From: Aeromicrobium sp.
Lineage (GTDB): Bacteria; Actinomycetota; Actinomycetes; Propionibacteriales; Nocardioidaceae
DNA length: 6,662 nt
Assembly: GCA_023254755.1 (NCBI GenBank)
Contig: JALRKU010000379.1
Coordinates: 1 to 6,662, forward strand
Direction of reading: 5' to 3'
Of this stretch, positions 1 to 5,782 are shown one piece after another. Both the position numbers and the translations under genes were made by a program. The notes below the pieces were generated by a model that saw only the letters and a list, made by a program, of their open reading frames with translations, made no database searches and was not told the DNA's origin. Position 1 is the stretch's first letter. Each line of letters starts with the position of its first letter.

Positions 1-296
1 TTCTGCACACGGCGCTCGGTGGGCAGGCCGTTGTCGTCCCAACCCATCGGGTAGAAGACCTCCTTGCCGCTCATCCGCTGGTAGCGGGCGACGAGGTCGG
101 TGTGCGTGTAGCTGAAGACGTGACCGACGTGCAGCGAGCCGGAGACGGTCGGGGGAGGCGTGTCGATCGAGTAGATCTCGTCGCGGCTCTTGGACCGGTC
201 GAACGCGTAGGTGCCCTGCTCAGCCCATACGGCGCTCCACTTGTCCTCGAGTCCTTCGAGGGCGGGCTTCTCGGGCACACGGTTCGCGCTGGTCAC
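1..296 (-). CDS. valS: Valine--tRNA ligase (ValRS), N-terminal 98 residues, runs off left edge
   Basis: Cytoplasmic class I aminoacyl-tRNA synthetase that charges tRNA-Val with valine using ATP. The visible N-terminus carries the class I nucleotide-binding signature as HVGH at residues 56-59, preceded by the PPPTVSGSL stretch typical of ValRS. It then has FSYTHTDLVARYQRM and the GWDDNGLPTE segment at about 75-94. The opening VPEKPALEGLEDKW resembles the actinobacterial ValRS form. The KMSKS motif, editing and anticodon domains would lie outside the window. The GTG at 294-296 is chosen because homologues begin just before the VPEKP segment. No Shine-Dalgarno precedes it, but a TAGACT hexamer lies 8 nt upstream, so it may be leaderless. 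An in-frame GTG at 330-332, one base after the stop of the upstream transporter gene, would add 12 residues. Family assignment is very secure; the exact start is less so. Confidence 0.96.
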   Translation of the reverse strand, partial: MTSANRVPEKPALEGLEDKWSAVWAEQGTYAFDRSKSRDEIYSIDTPPPTVSGSLHVGHVFSYTHTDLVARYQRMSGKEVFYPMGWDDNGLPTERRVQ

Positions 297-304
297 GAGG
301 AACG

Positions 305-310
305 AGTCTA
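305..310 (-). promoter_or_regulatory. Putative -10 element for leaderless valS transcription
   Basis: On the minus strand the hexamer TAGACT fits the actinobacterial TANNNT -10 pattern. It ends 8 nt before the GTG chosen for valS, which would place the transcription start at or next to the first codon. A weak -35 candidate, GTGCTC (327-332), lies 16 bp upstream with 3 of 6 matches to TTGACA. No purine-rich ribosome binding site lies between it and the start. This is a pattern-based inference without transcript data. Confidence 0.4.
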
Positions 311-333
311 CGAGGCCGCGGCCCGAGAGCACC

Positions 334-2487
334 TCAGGCCCGGTGCTCCGGTGCCGACGCGGGCTCGACCGCGGTGGCCGCCGGGTGCTCGTCGTCGGCC
401 AGGTGCTGCCCGCCGCCGTCGTGGCGCCAGAGCCGGCTGGGCCACCACATCCATCGACCGAGGTCGAGGTTGAGCGCCGTGACGAGCACCGAGCGGACGA
501 CGATCGTGTCGAGCAGCACGCCCAGCGCGACGGCGAAGCCGAGCTCGGCCAGGAACACGATCGGCAGGGTGCCGAGGGCCGAGAACGTGCCGGCGAGCAC
601 CAGGCCCGCCGAGGTGATGACGCCGCCGGTCGCCGCCAGGCCCACGAGGGCGCCGCGGCGCGTGCCCAGCTTCAGCGACTCCTCGCGCACCCGGGTCATC
701 AGGAAGATGTTGTAGTCGATGCCCAGGGCGACCAGGAACACGAAGGCGAACAGCGGGAACGAGGAGTCGGCACCCTCGAAGCCGAACACGTGCCGGAAGA
801 CCAGGGCGCTGATGCCGATCGCGGCGAAGAACGACAGCACGACCGTGCCGAGCAGCACGACGGGAGCCAGGATCGAGCGCAGCAGCAGGCCGAGCACGAG
901 CAGCACGACGGCGAGGATGATCGGGATGATCAGCCGGTTGTCGGCGCCTGAGGCGTCCTGCACGTCCTTATTGATCGCCGTGTTGCCGCCGACCTTCGCG
1001 TCGGCCCCCTCGACCTCGTGGACGGCGTCGCGGAGGCGGTCGATGGTGGAGAAGGCGGCGGCCGAGTCGGGCGCGCTGCTGAGCGTCGCCTCGATGTAGG
1101 CCGTGCCGCCCCGGGACGTGACGACCTCGGCGGAGCCGGCCTCGACGCCGTCGACGTCGTCCGCCGCCTGGGCGACGGCGTCTGCGCGGTCGGCCGCCGC
1201 GACGATCTGCACCGGGTCGCCGGCGCCGCCGGGGAAGTGCTGCGACAGCACCTTCTCGGCCGCCACGGACGGCTGCTCGGTGGTGAAGGAGCCGGCGTTG
1301 CTCAGGCCGTCGGCGTCGAGCTGCGCGACGCCGAACGAGCACGCGACGAGGACCGCGGTGGTCACCAGCCAGACCGCCCGCGGAGCCTTGGCGATGCGGG
1401 CGCCCACGCGCGACCAGAACCCGCGCTCGGACCTGAGCGGCGCGCCGTAGCGGGGGATGAACGGCCAGAAGACCCAGCGGCCGAAGATCACCAGCAGGGC
1501 GGGAAGCGCGACGAGCATCATGACGAGCGAGATGACGATGCCCGCGGCACCGACCGGGCCGAGGCCGGCGGTCGAGTTCATCTGGGCGAACACCAGGCAG
1601 AGCAGGCCGATGACCACGGTCGCGCCGCTGGCGATGATGGCCGGTGCGGCGCGGTGCAGCGCGTGGGCCATCGCCTCGTGGCGGTCCTCGTAGCGGTGCA
1701 GCTCCTCGCGGTACCGCGCCACGAGCAGCAGCGCGTAGTCGATGCCCGCACCCAGCACCAGCACCGAGAGGATGCCCGCGCTCTGCCCGTTGACGGTGAG
1801 GTCGGCGTACCGGGCCAGCAGGTACACGGCGCCCTGTGCGGTGAACACGCTGAAGACACCGCACAGCAGGGGGATGATCCACAGGATCGGGCTGCGGTAG
1901 GTCAGCAGCAGCATGACGATGACGACCGCGACGGCGGCCAGCAGCAGGATGCCGTCGATGCCGGCGAACGCCTCGGCCTGGTCGGCGCCGAACGCGGCGG
2001 GACCGGCCAGGTGGATGTCGGCGCCGGGAACCGCCGCCTCGGCCTTCTGCTTCAGCTCGTCGACGACGTCGGGGAGCGCCTCCCAGCCGTCGTCGTCCAT
2101 CGTGAGCGTGGCCACGAGCTGAGCGGCCTCGCCGTCCTTGGACGGGAACGGCCCCGCGACGTCCTGGCCGACGCTCTCGACCGAGGCGAGCTCGGGCTTG
2201 AGCGACTCGAGACGCTGCAGGTCGGCGGGCTGGAGCCCGCCGTCGCGCGTGACCAGCACGATGGCCGGCAGCTCGTCCTGCGTGCCGGGATCGAGCGTCG
2301 ACAGCTCGGAGATGACCTCGGTGGACTCGGCGTCGCCGGGCAGCCAGGCGGCGATGTCGTTCTCCTGCACCTCGCCCAGCTTGGTGCCGAAGAGCACTCC
2401 GATCACCACGACCACCACGAGGGTGGATGCCATGACGACCCACTTGGTCCAGCGATGCGCGATCCAGCCGGCGATCTGTCGGTTCAT
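334..2487 (-). CDS. MMPL family (RND superfamily) membrane transporter
   Basis: Inner-membrane, proton-driven exporter of the MMPL branch of the RND superfamily, whose known members move lipids, siderophores or hydrophobic drugs. The substrate here cannot be read from sequence. The 717 residues show the duplicated MMPL plan: TM1 at about 16-36, a periplasmic porter-type domain at 37-175, TM2-6 between 177 and 335, a cytoplasmic linker, TM7 at about 371-389, a second outer domain at 390-516, and TM8-12 between 518 and 672. The Asp-Tyr pair used for proton relay in mycobacterial MmpL3 is present in both halves, as GIDY at D250-Y251 (TM4) and D591-Y592 (TM10). A polar tail of about 40 residues ends the protein. 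The length is normal. The ATG at 2487 is chosen because AGGA lies 8 nt upstream; an ATG at 2496 would add three residues. The open frame continues far upstream across folC, but that part is antisense shadow. The gene is divergent from folC and its stop lies 37 bp before the valS start. Confidence 0.95.
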   Translation of the reverse strand: MNRQIAGWIAHRWTKWVVMASTLVVVVVIGVLFGTKLGEVQENDIAAWLPGDAESTEVISELSTLDPGTQDELPAIVLVTRDGGLQPADLQRLESLKPELASVESVGQDVAGPFPSKDGEAAQLVATLTMDDDGWEALPDVVDELKQKAEAAVPGADIHLAGPAAFGADQAEAFAGIDGILLLAAVAVVIVMLLLTYRSPILWIIPLLCGVFSVFTAQGAVYLLARYADLTVNGQSAGILSVLVLGAGIDYALLLVARYREELHRYEDRHEAMAHALHRAAPAIIASGATVVIGLLCLVFAQMNSTAGLGPVGAAGIVISLVMMLVALPALLVIFGRWVFWPFIPRYGAPLRSERGFWSRVGARIAKAPRAVWLVTTAVLVACSFGVAQLDADGLSNAGSFTTEQPSVAAEKVLSQHFPGGAGDPVQIVAAADRADAVAQAADDVDGVEAGSAEVVTSRGGTAYIEATLSSAPDSAAAFSTIDRLRDAVHEVEGADAKVGGNTAINKDVQDASGADNRLIIPIILAVVLLVLGLLLRSILAPVVLLGTVVLSFFAAIGISALVFRHVFGFEGADSSFPLFAFVFLVALGIDYNIFLMTRVREESLKLGTRRGALVGLAATGGVITSAGLVLAGTFSALGTLPIVFLAELGFAVALGVLLDTIVVRSVLVTALNLDLGRWMWWPSRLWRHDGGGQHLADDEHPAATAVEPASAPEHRA

Positions 2488-2524
2488 GAGCAGCATCCTG
2501 GCGCAGACCTCGGACGGTGCGCCA

Positions 2525-2540
2525 TCAGGGAAGACCCTGA
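2525..2540. promoter_or_regulatory. Perfect 6-4-6 inverted repeat, candidate operator
   Basis: The sequence TCAGGG-AAGA-CCCTGA is a perfect dyad of two 6-bp arms around a 4-bp centre, the size and symmetry of a site for a dimeric regulator. It begins 38 bp upstream of the transporter ATG and lies about 34 bp upstream of the folC -10 candidate. It is therefore better placed to act on the transporter gene than on folC. It has no following T-run, so it is not a good intrinsic terminator. The bound protein is unknown; no regulator gene lies in the window. Confidence 0.45.
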
Positions 2541-2573
2541 GAGCGCGCCGTGAACCGGCAGGGTGCCGCCTGG

Positions 2574-2579
2574 GATAGT
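2574..2579 (+). promoter_or_regulatory. Putative -10 element for folC
   Basis: GATAGT ends 7 nt before the folC ATG. A partial -35, GTGAAC at 2550-2555 (3 of 6 matches), lies 18 bp upstream. The first base of the -10 deviates from TANNNT, so the match is modest. The spacing would give a leaderless or near-leaderless mRNA. This agrees with the fact that the nearby GGAGG (2580-2584) is only 2 nt from the ATG, too close for a normal Shine-Dalgarno. Confidence 0.3.
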
Positions 2580-2586
2580 GGAGGTG

Positions 2587-3936
2587 ATGAACCCCAGCTA
2601 TCCCGAGGTCGAGCAGCTGCTGCTCGGCCGGTGGCCCGAGACCCGCCTCGAACCGTCCCTCGATCGCATCGCCGCGCTGTGCGATCTCCTCGGCGACCCG
2701 CAGCGCGCGTTCGGCGTCGTGCACCTGACCGGCACCAACGGCAAGACGTCGACCAGCCGGATGATCGACACCCTGCTCCGTGCTCTCGACCTGCGCACGG
2801 GTCGCTTCACGAGTCCGCACCTGGAGTCGATGACCGAGCGCATCAGCATCGACGGCGAGCCCCTGTCGCGCGAGCTGTTCGTCGAGGCCTTCGCCGACGT
2901 CGCGCCGTTCGCCGAGCTCGTCGACGACCGGTCGGCCGCCGCCGGCGGACCTCCGTTGTCCTTCTTCGAGATGGTCGTCGCGATGGCCTACGCGGCCTTC
3001 GCCGACGCCCCGGTCGACGTCGCCGTCGTCGAGGTCGGCATGGGTGGGTCGTGGGACGCCACCAACGTGGCCGACGGGCAGGTCGCGGTCGTCACGCCCA
3101 TCGCGGTCGACCACGCCAAGTACCTCGGCGACCGACCCGAGATCATCGCGGTCGAGAAGGCCGGCATCATCAAGCCCGGCGCCCAGGCCGTCATCGCCGA
3201 GCAGGAGCCCGAGGTCCTCGACGTGCTGATGCGCCGGGCCCTCGACGTCGGGGCCGTGCCTCTGCGCGAGGGCGTCGACTTCGGCGTCGCGGCCCGGGCG
3301 AACGGGATCGGCGGTCAGCAGATCTCCCTGCAGGGCATCGCCGGTCGCTACGACGACCTGTTCCTGCCGCTGCACGGCGCGCACCAGGCGCGCAACGCCG
3401 CCTACGCCCTGGCTGCGGTCGAGGCGTTCACCGGCGGCCGCGAGCTCGACGCCGACCTGGTCCGCGACGCGTTCGCGCTCGCCACGTCGCCGGGGCGAAT
3501 GGAGGTCGTCCGCCGCGGCCCCACCGTGCTGCTGGACGCGGCCCACAACCCGCACGGCATGCAGGCGACGGTCGAGGCCGTGCAGGACACCTTCACGTTC
3601 AGCCCGCTGGTCGGCGTGGTCGGCATGATGGCCGACAAGGACGTCGAGCAGGTGCTGCAGGTGCTCGAGCCGGTGCTGGCGCACGTCGTCGTCACGCAGA
3701 ACAGCACGCCACGGTCGATGCCGGCCGCCGAGCTCGGTGAGATCGCCGAGGACCTCTTCGGCGAGGACCGGGTCACGGTCGTGCGGCGCCTCGACGACGC
3801 GCTCGAGCGCGCCGTGCAGCTCGCCGAGACGGCCGAGGGATTCGGCGACGAGGTCGGGGGTGGCGGGGTGCTGGTCACGGGCTCGGTCGTCACGGTCGGC
3901 GAGGCGCGGCTGCTGCTGGGCGGGGCGCCGTCGTGA
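2587..3936 (+). CDS. folC: Bifunctional dihydrofolate synthase / folylpolyglutamate synthase
   Basis: Cytoplasmic Mur-ligase-family enzyme that uses ATP to join L-glutamate to dihydropteroate, making dihydrofolate, and then extends the glutamate tail of reduced folates. The 449 residues match the usual length. The ATP-binding P-loop GTNGKTS lies at 49-55, followed by the SPHL segment at 76-79. The FFEM motif is at 126-129, EVGMGG at 149-154, and the DH/EKAGI segment spans 175-194. DAAHNPHG at 317-324 marks the start of the C-terminal Mur-ligase-like domain that binds the glutamate. The ATG at 2587 is preferred; an in-frame GTG at 2563 would add eight residues that do not look conserved. The stop overlaps the start of the next gene by 4 bp, so translation of the two is probably coupled. 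Whether it is truly bifunctional cannot be judged from sequence alone, but a single FolC usually does both jobs in bacteria. Confidence 0.96.
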   Translation: MNPSYPEVEQLLLGRWPETRLEPSLDRIAALCDLLGDPQRAFGVVHLTGTNGKTSTSRMIDTLLRALDLRTGRFTSPHLESMTERISIDGEPLSRELFVEAFADVAPFAELVDDRSAAAGGPPLSFFEMVVAMAYAAFADAPVDVAVVEVGMGGSWDATNVADGQVAVVTPIAVDHAKYLGDRPEIIAVEKAGIIKPGAQAVIAEQEPEVLDVLMRRALDVGAVPLREGVDFGVAARANGIGGQQISLQGIAGRYDDLFLPLHGAHQARNAAYALAAVEAFTGGRELDADLVRDAFALATSPGRMEVVRRGPTVLLDAAHNPHGMQATVEAVQDTFTFSPLVGVVGMMADKDVEQVLQVLEPVLAHVVVTQNSTPRSMPAAELGEIAEDLFGEDRVTVVRRLDDALERAVQLAETAEGFGDEVGGGGVLVTGSVVTVGEARLLLGGAPS

Positions 3937-4319
3937 GCCCGGCGTCCGAGGCCTCCGGACCCGACCACTCGGCGACGCTGCGCCGCATGTGCGCCGCCAT
4001 GCTGATGCTGCAGGCCATCATCGTGGCGCTGTCGGTGCCGGTGCTCATCTCCGTCGCCGACGTCGACACCTCCACCGCACTGCTGTGCGGGCTCGGCATC
4101 GCGGTGCTCTGCCTGCTGGTCGCCGGCCTGCTTCGCCGCCCGTGGGCGTACTGGCTCGGCCACCTGCTGCAGGCCGCGACGATCGCGCTCGGCGTCTTCA
4201 CCCCGTCCATGTACTTCGTCGGCGGACTGTTCGCGATGCTGTGGTTCACGGCGTACCTGCTCGGTCGTCGCATCGAGGACGACAGGAACCGCTGGGACGC
4301 CGAAGCCGGTCCGGGCTAG
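3933..4319 (+). CDS. DUF4233 family small membrane protein, coupled to folC
   Basis: A 128-residue integral membrane protein with four predicted helices at about 18-41, 47-67, 71-90 and 92-111. It has a short polar N-terminus and a charged C-terminal tail (GRRIEDDRNRW) that should face the cytoplasm by the positive-inside rule. It matches the actinobacterial DUF4233 family, which commonly follows folC; the family has no established function. The GTG start lies inside the end of folC (GTGA overlap), and only a weak G-rich stretch precedes it, so it probably relies on ribosomes finishing folC. The conserved coupling suggests a role linked to folate or its neighbourhood, but that is only inference. 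Its TAG stop also forms the first half of a -10-like hexamer for the next gene. Confidence 0.88.
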   Translation: MSPASEASGPDHSATLRRMCAAMLMLQAIIVALSVPVLISVADVDTSTALLCGLGIAVLCLLVAGLLRRPWAYWLGHLLQAATIALGVFTPSMYFVGGLFAMLWFTAYLLGRRIEDDRNRWDAEAGPG

Positions 4320-4322
4320 TCT
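4317..4322 (+). promoter_or_regulatory. Putative -10 element for the metallophosphoesterase gene, overlapping a stop codon
   Basis: TAGTCT fits TANNNT and ends 6 nt before the ATG at 4329. GGGACG at 4294-4299 is a 3-of-6 match to TTGACA at the ideal 17-bp distance. No Shine-Dalgarno lies between the element and the ATG. The TAG bases are also the stop codon of the DUF4233 gene. Together these suggest an internal promoter making a leaderless mRNA for the two downstream genes, although read-through from folC is also possible. Confidence 0.45.
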
Positions 4323-4328
4323 GCACAG

Positions 4329-4922
4329 ATGGTCACGGTGCTGGCCGTCGCGGACGAGGAGTCCGCATCGGTCCACTCCGCTCGGGTCCGCGCTCAGCGG
4401 CCCGACGTCGTCCTGTCGGCAGGCGACCTGTCCTGGTCGTACCTGGAGGCGCTGGTCGCCGACCTGGGCGTGCCGGCGGCCTACGTGCCGGGCAACCACG
4501 AGCCGCCGGGCGGGGGAGCCCCGCGCGGCATGATCGACGTCGACGGTCGGGTCGCCACGGTCGGGGGCGTGAAGGTCGCGGGGCTCGGTGGCTGCGTCCG
4601 TTACAACGGCGGCGCCCACCAGTACTCCCAGGACGAGTACCGCCGCCGTGCCGACCGTCTGCTGTCCGAGGCGGAGGGGGAGCAGGTCGACGTCCTGCTC
4701 ACGCACGCCCCGCCGCTGGGGCTCGGCGACGAACCCGATCCGGCCCACGTGGGCATCGAGGCCCTGCACACCCTGCTGGACGTGCTGCGCCCGGCGTGGC
4801 ACCTGCACGGCCACATCCATCCGTACGGCCTGGTCAAGCCCGACCGGCACGTCGGCGGCACGACGATCCGCAACGTGATCCCGTGGCAGGTCGTGCACGT
4901 CGACGCGGACGAGGAGGACTGA
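4329..4922 (+). CDS. Calcineurin-like metallophosphoesterase, DE-variant
   Basis: A 197-residue soluble protein of the calcineurin-like phosphoesterase superfamily, which hydrolyses phosphomono- or diesters at a two-metal site. Seen in order: D9-E10 in the first strand, GDLS at 32-35, GNHE at 55-58, THAPP at 125-129 and GHIHP at 161-165. The usual first motif DxH is replaced by DEE, and the usual GDxxD has no second Asp. This resembles a subgroup of phosphoesterases that begin with an SDE-type motif, but metal binding may differ from the textbook enzymes. There is no signal peptide or membrane segment, so it should act in the cytoplasm. The acidic C-terminus (DADEED) is partly dictated by the ribosome binding site of the next gene, which lies within its codons. 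The substrate is unknown. Confidence 0.88.
   Translation: MVTVLAVADEESASVHSARVRAQRPDVVLSAGDLSWSYLEALVADLGVPAAYVPGNHEPPGGGAPRGMIDVDGRVATVGGVKVAGLGGCVRYNGGAHQYSQDEYRRRADRLLSEAEGEQVDVLLTHAPPLGLGDEPDPAHVGIEALHTLLDVLRPAWHLHGHIHPYGLVKPDRHVGGTTIRNVIPWQVVHVDADEED
4912..4917 (+). promoter_or_regulatory. Strong Shine-Dalgarno for the ParB-like gene
   Basis: AGGAGG is followed by a 6-nt spacer and GTG at 4924. It lies inside the last codons (Glu-Glu-Asp) of the phosphoesterase gene. It fixes the start of the ParB-like gene and is the only textbook ribosome binding site in the window. Confidence 0.8.
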
Positions 4923-4923
4923 C

Positions 4924-5778
4924 GTGGTCAGCAGCTCAGGATCACCCAGGGTCGATGCCGAGAGCGACTTCCTCAAGGCCCGGCGCCGCCAGGTGCTGTC
5001 CGCCCTCGCTGCGCGCCTGCGCAACGACAGCGACGACGTCGTGCAGTCCATGTCCTTCGACGAGGTCGTCGAGGCCCTGGGTCGCCGCGGTGAGCACTAC
5101 GTGGGCACCAAGGTCATCCCGCTCGACTCGATCGTCGGCTCGGTCGACAAGGCCCGTGACTTCGACCGGCGCTTCCGACCGACGTCGGGACGCAGCCGCG
5201 AGCGGTGGGAGCGGCTCGCCCGGGCCAGCCGCACGGGCGAGGTGATCCCCCCGATCGACGTGTACCGGATCGGCGACTTCCACTTCGTGCGCGACGGTCA
5301 CCACCGCGTGTCGGTGGCCCGCAGCCTCGGCATCGACCTCATCGAGGCCCGCGTCACCGCGATCGACACCTTGCTGACGCCGGTCGGCATCGAGGCGCGG
5401 TCCGACCTGGAGCTGAAGTTCTGGCGACGTCTCATGCTCGAGCGGGTGCCGTTCGAGGGCGAGGCACGCGCAGCCGTCGCGGTCGACACGCCGGCGCTGT
5501 ACGGCGAGATCGCCGAGACGGTGGAGGCCTGGGCCGCTCGGAGGATGCACGCGGAGGGCGCCTACATGGACAAGCCGACGATGGCACGCCGCTGGTTCGC
5601 CGAGGAGTTCCAGCCGGTCGTCGCGATGATCGACGACGCGGGGGTGCGCGGGGAGAAGGAGCGGCCGGCCGAGGCGTACCTGCGGGTCGCGTGCGAGCGG
5701 TACCGGCTCATCCGCGAGCACGAGTGGAACGCCGACGTGCTCGACCAGGTGCGCCGCGCCGGGCGACGACGCCGCTGA
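4924..5778 (+). CDS. ParB/Srx-fold (ParB-like N-terminal domain) protein with DGHHR motif
   Basis: A 284-residue cytoplasmic protein. Residues about 63-145 form a ParB/sulfiredoxin-like domain: KVIPLDSIVGSV, then IPPIDVYRIGDFHFVRDGHHRVSVARSLG. D124-G125-H126-H127-R128 sits where the GERR CTP-binding box lies in true ParB. The protein lacks an obvious helix-turn-helix and ParB C-terminal dimer domain, and no parA or parS-like sites accompany it, so it is unlikely to be the chromosome partition protein despite common database naming. The C-terminal part (about 222-266, WFAEEFQPVVAMIDD to YRLIREHEW) resembles the tail of DUF4032-type proteins, as far as I can judge by eye. The N-terminus is charged and helical. 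The gene starts one base after the phosphoesterase stop with a strong ribosome binding site, so the two are almost certainly co-transcribed. Function unknown; the fold also occurs in ATP- or ADP-binding enzymes, so a nucleotide-binding role is possible. Confidence 0.85.
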   Translation: MVSSSGSPRVDAESDFLKARRRQVLSALAARLRNDSDDVVQSMSFDEVVEALGRRGEHYVGTKVIPLDSIVGSVDKARDFDRRFRPTSGRSRERWERLARASRTGEVIPPIDVYRIGDFHFVRDGHHRVSVARSLGIDLIEARVTAIDTLLTPVGIEARSDLELKFWRRLMLERVPFEGEARAAVAVDTPALYGEIAETVEAWAARRMHAEGAYMDKPTMARRWFAEEFQPVVAMIDDAGVRGEKERPAEAYLRVACERYRLIREHEWNADVLDQVRRAGRRRR

Positions 5779-5782
5779 GCGA

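Larger units (their letters stand above)
2488..2586. other. Divergent intergenic control region between mmpL-type gene and folC
   Basis: This 99-bp spacer separates the two divergent start codons and must carry promoters for both directions. It holds the inverted repeat at 2525-2540, a possible folC -10 (GATAGT, 2574-2579), and on the minus strand the sequence CAGGAT (2495-2500). The latter could be either a -10-like element or, through its AGGA, a ribosome binding site for the transporter gene. I see no clear small ORF in it. Confidence 0.7.

Noticed and set aside
211..951. Plus-strand open frame across the valS/MMPL junction
   Set aside because: It is antisense to both the valS 5' end and the MMPL C-terminal half, and its Arg/Glu/Gln/His-rich content has no recognisable motif.
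1018..2553. Long plus-strand open frame (511 codons) antisense to the MMPL gene
   Set aside because: Low-complexity composition full of His, Asp, Gln and Arg, no family resemblance, and it lies opposite a well-supported transporter gene.
2580..2584. GGAGG as Shine-Dalgarno for folC
   Set aside because: The spacing to the ATG is only 2 nt, and no better-placed downstream start codon exists.
2488..3684. Minus-strand open frame continuing upstream of the MMPL gene, antisense to folC, giving a 1116-residue reading frame
   Set aside because: The translated part beyond 2487 is rich in Arg, Asp, His and Gly, with no recognisable domain, and it mirrors folC codons. High GC keeps antisense frames open.
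3402..5051. Long minus-strand open frame (549 codons) opposite folC, DUF4233 and the phosphoesterase
   Set aside because: It spans several real genes on the other strand and has a composition typical of a GC-rich shadow frame.
4924..5778. Calling the gene the chromosome partition protein ParB
   Set aside because: It lacks parA next to it, parS-like sites, the GERR box and a clear helix-turn-helix. Only the N-terminal fold is shared.
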